Assembly: GCF_900167345.1 (NCBI RefSeq)
Contig: NZ_FUXB01000019.1
Location: 1-55,799 of the forward strand
Source: Vibrio cincinnatiensis DSM 19608
Lineage (GTDB): Bacteria; Pseudomonadota; Gammaproteobacteria; Enterobacterales; Vibrionaceae
Length of the DNA stretch: 55,799 nt
Direction: 5' to 3'
Shown: positions 54,431 through 55,799 of the stretch, piece by piece
Layout: each line of letters starts with the position of its first letter
How positions within the stretch are numbered: the first letter of the stretch is position 1
The notes under the pieces: generated by a model
Database searches by the model: none
What the model saw: only the letters and a program-made list of their open reading frames with translations
What the model was told of the DNA's origin: nothing
Translations under genes and position numbers: made by a program

Positions 54431-55799
54431 ATGTCGTTTTTAAAAAATTTAGCAATCCGCAATAAAATTGCGCTTGCCTTTAGTATTATTGCTTTAGTCA
54501 ATATTGCTTTTGGCATTTATGTATATCGTTCTCTTAATATCATTGAAGATGAAGTTTTAGAATTAACGGACAGTACTTTGCCTTCGCTAATGATGGTTAA
54601 TGATATTAAATATAATATGGCCTCCATTCGACGAGCTCAATTCGGTATTATTTCAGAAACCGATGATGCAGCGATTAAAGCTGATATACAGTGGATGAAT
54701 GAGATCGAACAAGAGATACAAGAACAGTTAGCCAGCTATGAACGCACACTTTGGGACGAGACCGATCGGGCAAAATTTTTTGCCATAAAGAACAACTGGC
54801 AAACCTATTTACGTGACCTTGAGTCATTTAATAGCGATGTGTTAAATGACAACTTTGATAAAGCCATCAGTGAAATGCAAAAAACCTTGGCGACTTACGA
54901 GAAAAGCGAAGCCGCAGTGGATGAATTACTTCAATTGAATGTCTCCTATGCTGATGAGAACCGTACGACCCTTACTGAATTAATCCATAGTATTGCCCAA
55001 TTTACCCTAACTTGTATCATTACTATCCTGATTTTTATGGCAGTAATGACTTGGTTACTCTCTAGCCTAATTTGCCGTCCGTTGCAGTTGGTTGTGGCAC
55101 AAGCTAAAGCGATTGCCAAAGGTAATCTCACCTATAACCTAAACCGACAAGAGATTGGCGAAGATGAACTCGGCAACCTTGCCGATGCATGTAGTACCAT
55201 GCAAGGTAACCTAGCGACCACGGTGGAAGAAATTGTTGCTGGAGCCACTCAACTGGCTCATGCGGTGGATGAAGTCAGCGCAGTCTCTGAGCAAACGTCA
55301 CAAGGCATGCAAGAGCAGCAAGAAGAAGTGATGCAAATCGCCACCGCGATGGCTGAAATGAAGTCGACCGTTGCTGAAGTCGCTCGTAACACAGAAGTCG
55401 CGTCTGACTCAGCTCGTGACAGTAATGAACAAGCCACCTCAGGCTCAGAACAAATGGCGGCTGTCGCTAATTCCATTATTCAAGTCACGCAAGAAATTGA
55501 AAAAGCAGAACAACGCGTCTTAGAGCTGGAACAACAAGCGCAGCAGATCAATATGGTGGTGGATGTGATCAGCAATATTGCCGACCAAACCAATCTGCTG
55601 GCACTCAATGCAGCCATTGAAGCGGCCCGTGCGGGTGAACAAGGGCGCGGCTTTGCCGTCGTCGCGGATGAAGTCCGTGCTTTAGCCGGAAAAACTCAGC
55701 AATCTACCGGAGACATTGTCACTATTATTCAAAATCTCCAAACCTGTGCGGTTAAAGCTCGTGAAGCCACCGCACAAAGCAGTGAATTGATGGGCCAAT
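54431..55799 (+). CDS. Methyl-accepting chemotaxis protein, 3' end beyond the window
   Basis: The frame opens at 54431 and has 456 complete codons before the right edge. TM1 (about 12-30) and TM2 (about 190-212) flank a periplasmic four-helix-bundle sensor ([23 protein letters not shown]). HAMP follows ([21 protein letters not shown]), and then the signalling domain up to the conserved tip [20 protein letters not shown] and [19 protein letters not shown]. The C-terminal methylation helix is missing. The ligand cannot be named. It is not in an operon with nap; the 750-base gap separates them. Confidence 0.93.
   Translation, partial: MSFLKNLAIRNKIALAFSIIALVNIAFGIYVYRSLNIIEDEVLELTDSTLPSLMMVNDIKYNMASIRRAQFGIISETDDAAIKADIQWMNEIEQEIQEQLASYERTLWDETDRAKFFAIKNNWQTYLRDLESFNSDVLNDNFDKAISEMQKTLATYEKSEAAVDELLQLNVSYADENRTTLTELIHSIAQFTLTCIITILIFMAVMTWLLSSLICRPLQLVVAQAKAIAKGNLTYNLNRQEIGEDELGNLADACSTMQGNLATTVEEIVAGATQLAHAVDEVSAVSEQTSQGMQEQQEEVMQIATAMAEMKSTVAEVARNTEVASDSARDSNEQATSGSEQMAAVANSIIQVTQEIEKAEQRVLELEQQAQQINMVVDVISNIADQTNLLALNAAIEAARAGEQGRGFAVVADEVRALAGKTQQSTGDIVTIIQNLQTCAVKAREATAQSSELMGQ

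Noticed and set aside
1..55799. CRISPR arrays, insertion sequences, tRNA/rRNA genes, prophage or integron attachment sites
   Set aside because: No regularly spaced repeats, transposase genes, tRNA-like cloverleaf or terminal inverted repeats were noticed while reading both strands; a covariance-model search would be needed to be certain about small RNAs.

Overview
The window reads as part of a gammaproteobacterial chromosome, most likely a Vibrio or close relative. The evidence is moderate A+T content, a narQP plus napFDABC cluster that ends in a 44-residue single-helix protein known beside nap genes in Vibrio and Photobacterium, napGH on the opposite strand, and a housekeeping order (SorC-family regulator, transaldolase, transketolase, nitroreductase, Aer-like receptor, DcuC, nap) that I recall from the second chromosome of vibrios. 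The species cannot be set from the sequence alone.

Positions 1-30012 hold one complete type VI secretion system (T6SS). Reading on the minus strand from 27504 downwards, the order is fha, tssJ, tssK, tssL (with an OmpA-like C-terminus), tssM, tagF, pppA, tssA, tssB, tssC, a second tssC-like gene, tagJ, tssE, tssF, tssG, clpV, hcp, vgrG, a PAAR gene, a thiolase-like gene, and an RHS/YD-repeat gene that runs off the left edge with no stop codon. A divergent plus-strand gene (27832) encodes the PpkA-type kinase. All thirteen core subunits are present, and so is the PpkA/PppA/Fha/TagF phospho-switch. The last four genes look like a payload module: spike, PAAR tip, probable loading factor and polymorphic RHS toxin. 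A strong intrinsic terminator separates hcp from this module.

Positions 30073-34708 are a pentose-phosphate unit: a SorC-family sugar regulator divergent from tal-tkt. At least three near-identical imperfect palindromes lie between them and look like its operators. Positions 34794-42798 hold single genes and short operons: an internally deleted LysR-type regulator, nfsB plus a monooxygenase-fold protein, an Aer-like chemoreceptor, an OmpA-type lipoprotein, a CGHC thioredoxin-fold lipoprotein paired with a membrane-anchored FKBP isomerase, a YqaB-like phosphatase, a GNAT acetyltransferase and a fatty-acid desaturase.

Positions 43072-53680 are an anaerobic respiration block: the DcuC C4-dicarboxylate carrier, the NarQ/NarP nitrate two-component system, napFDABC with the short membrane protein, and convergent napGH. 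Paired FNR-like and NarP 7-2-7-like sites stand upstream of both napF and napG. The window ends in a methyl-accepting chemotaxis protein cut by the right edge, with a CRP-like site upstream. I saw no tRNA, rRNA, CRISPR array, insertion sequence or prophage. Nothing here is clearly a wholly new system. The best candidates for novelty are the PAAR/thiolase-like/RHS module, the tal-tkt operator set and the repeat element upstream of fha.
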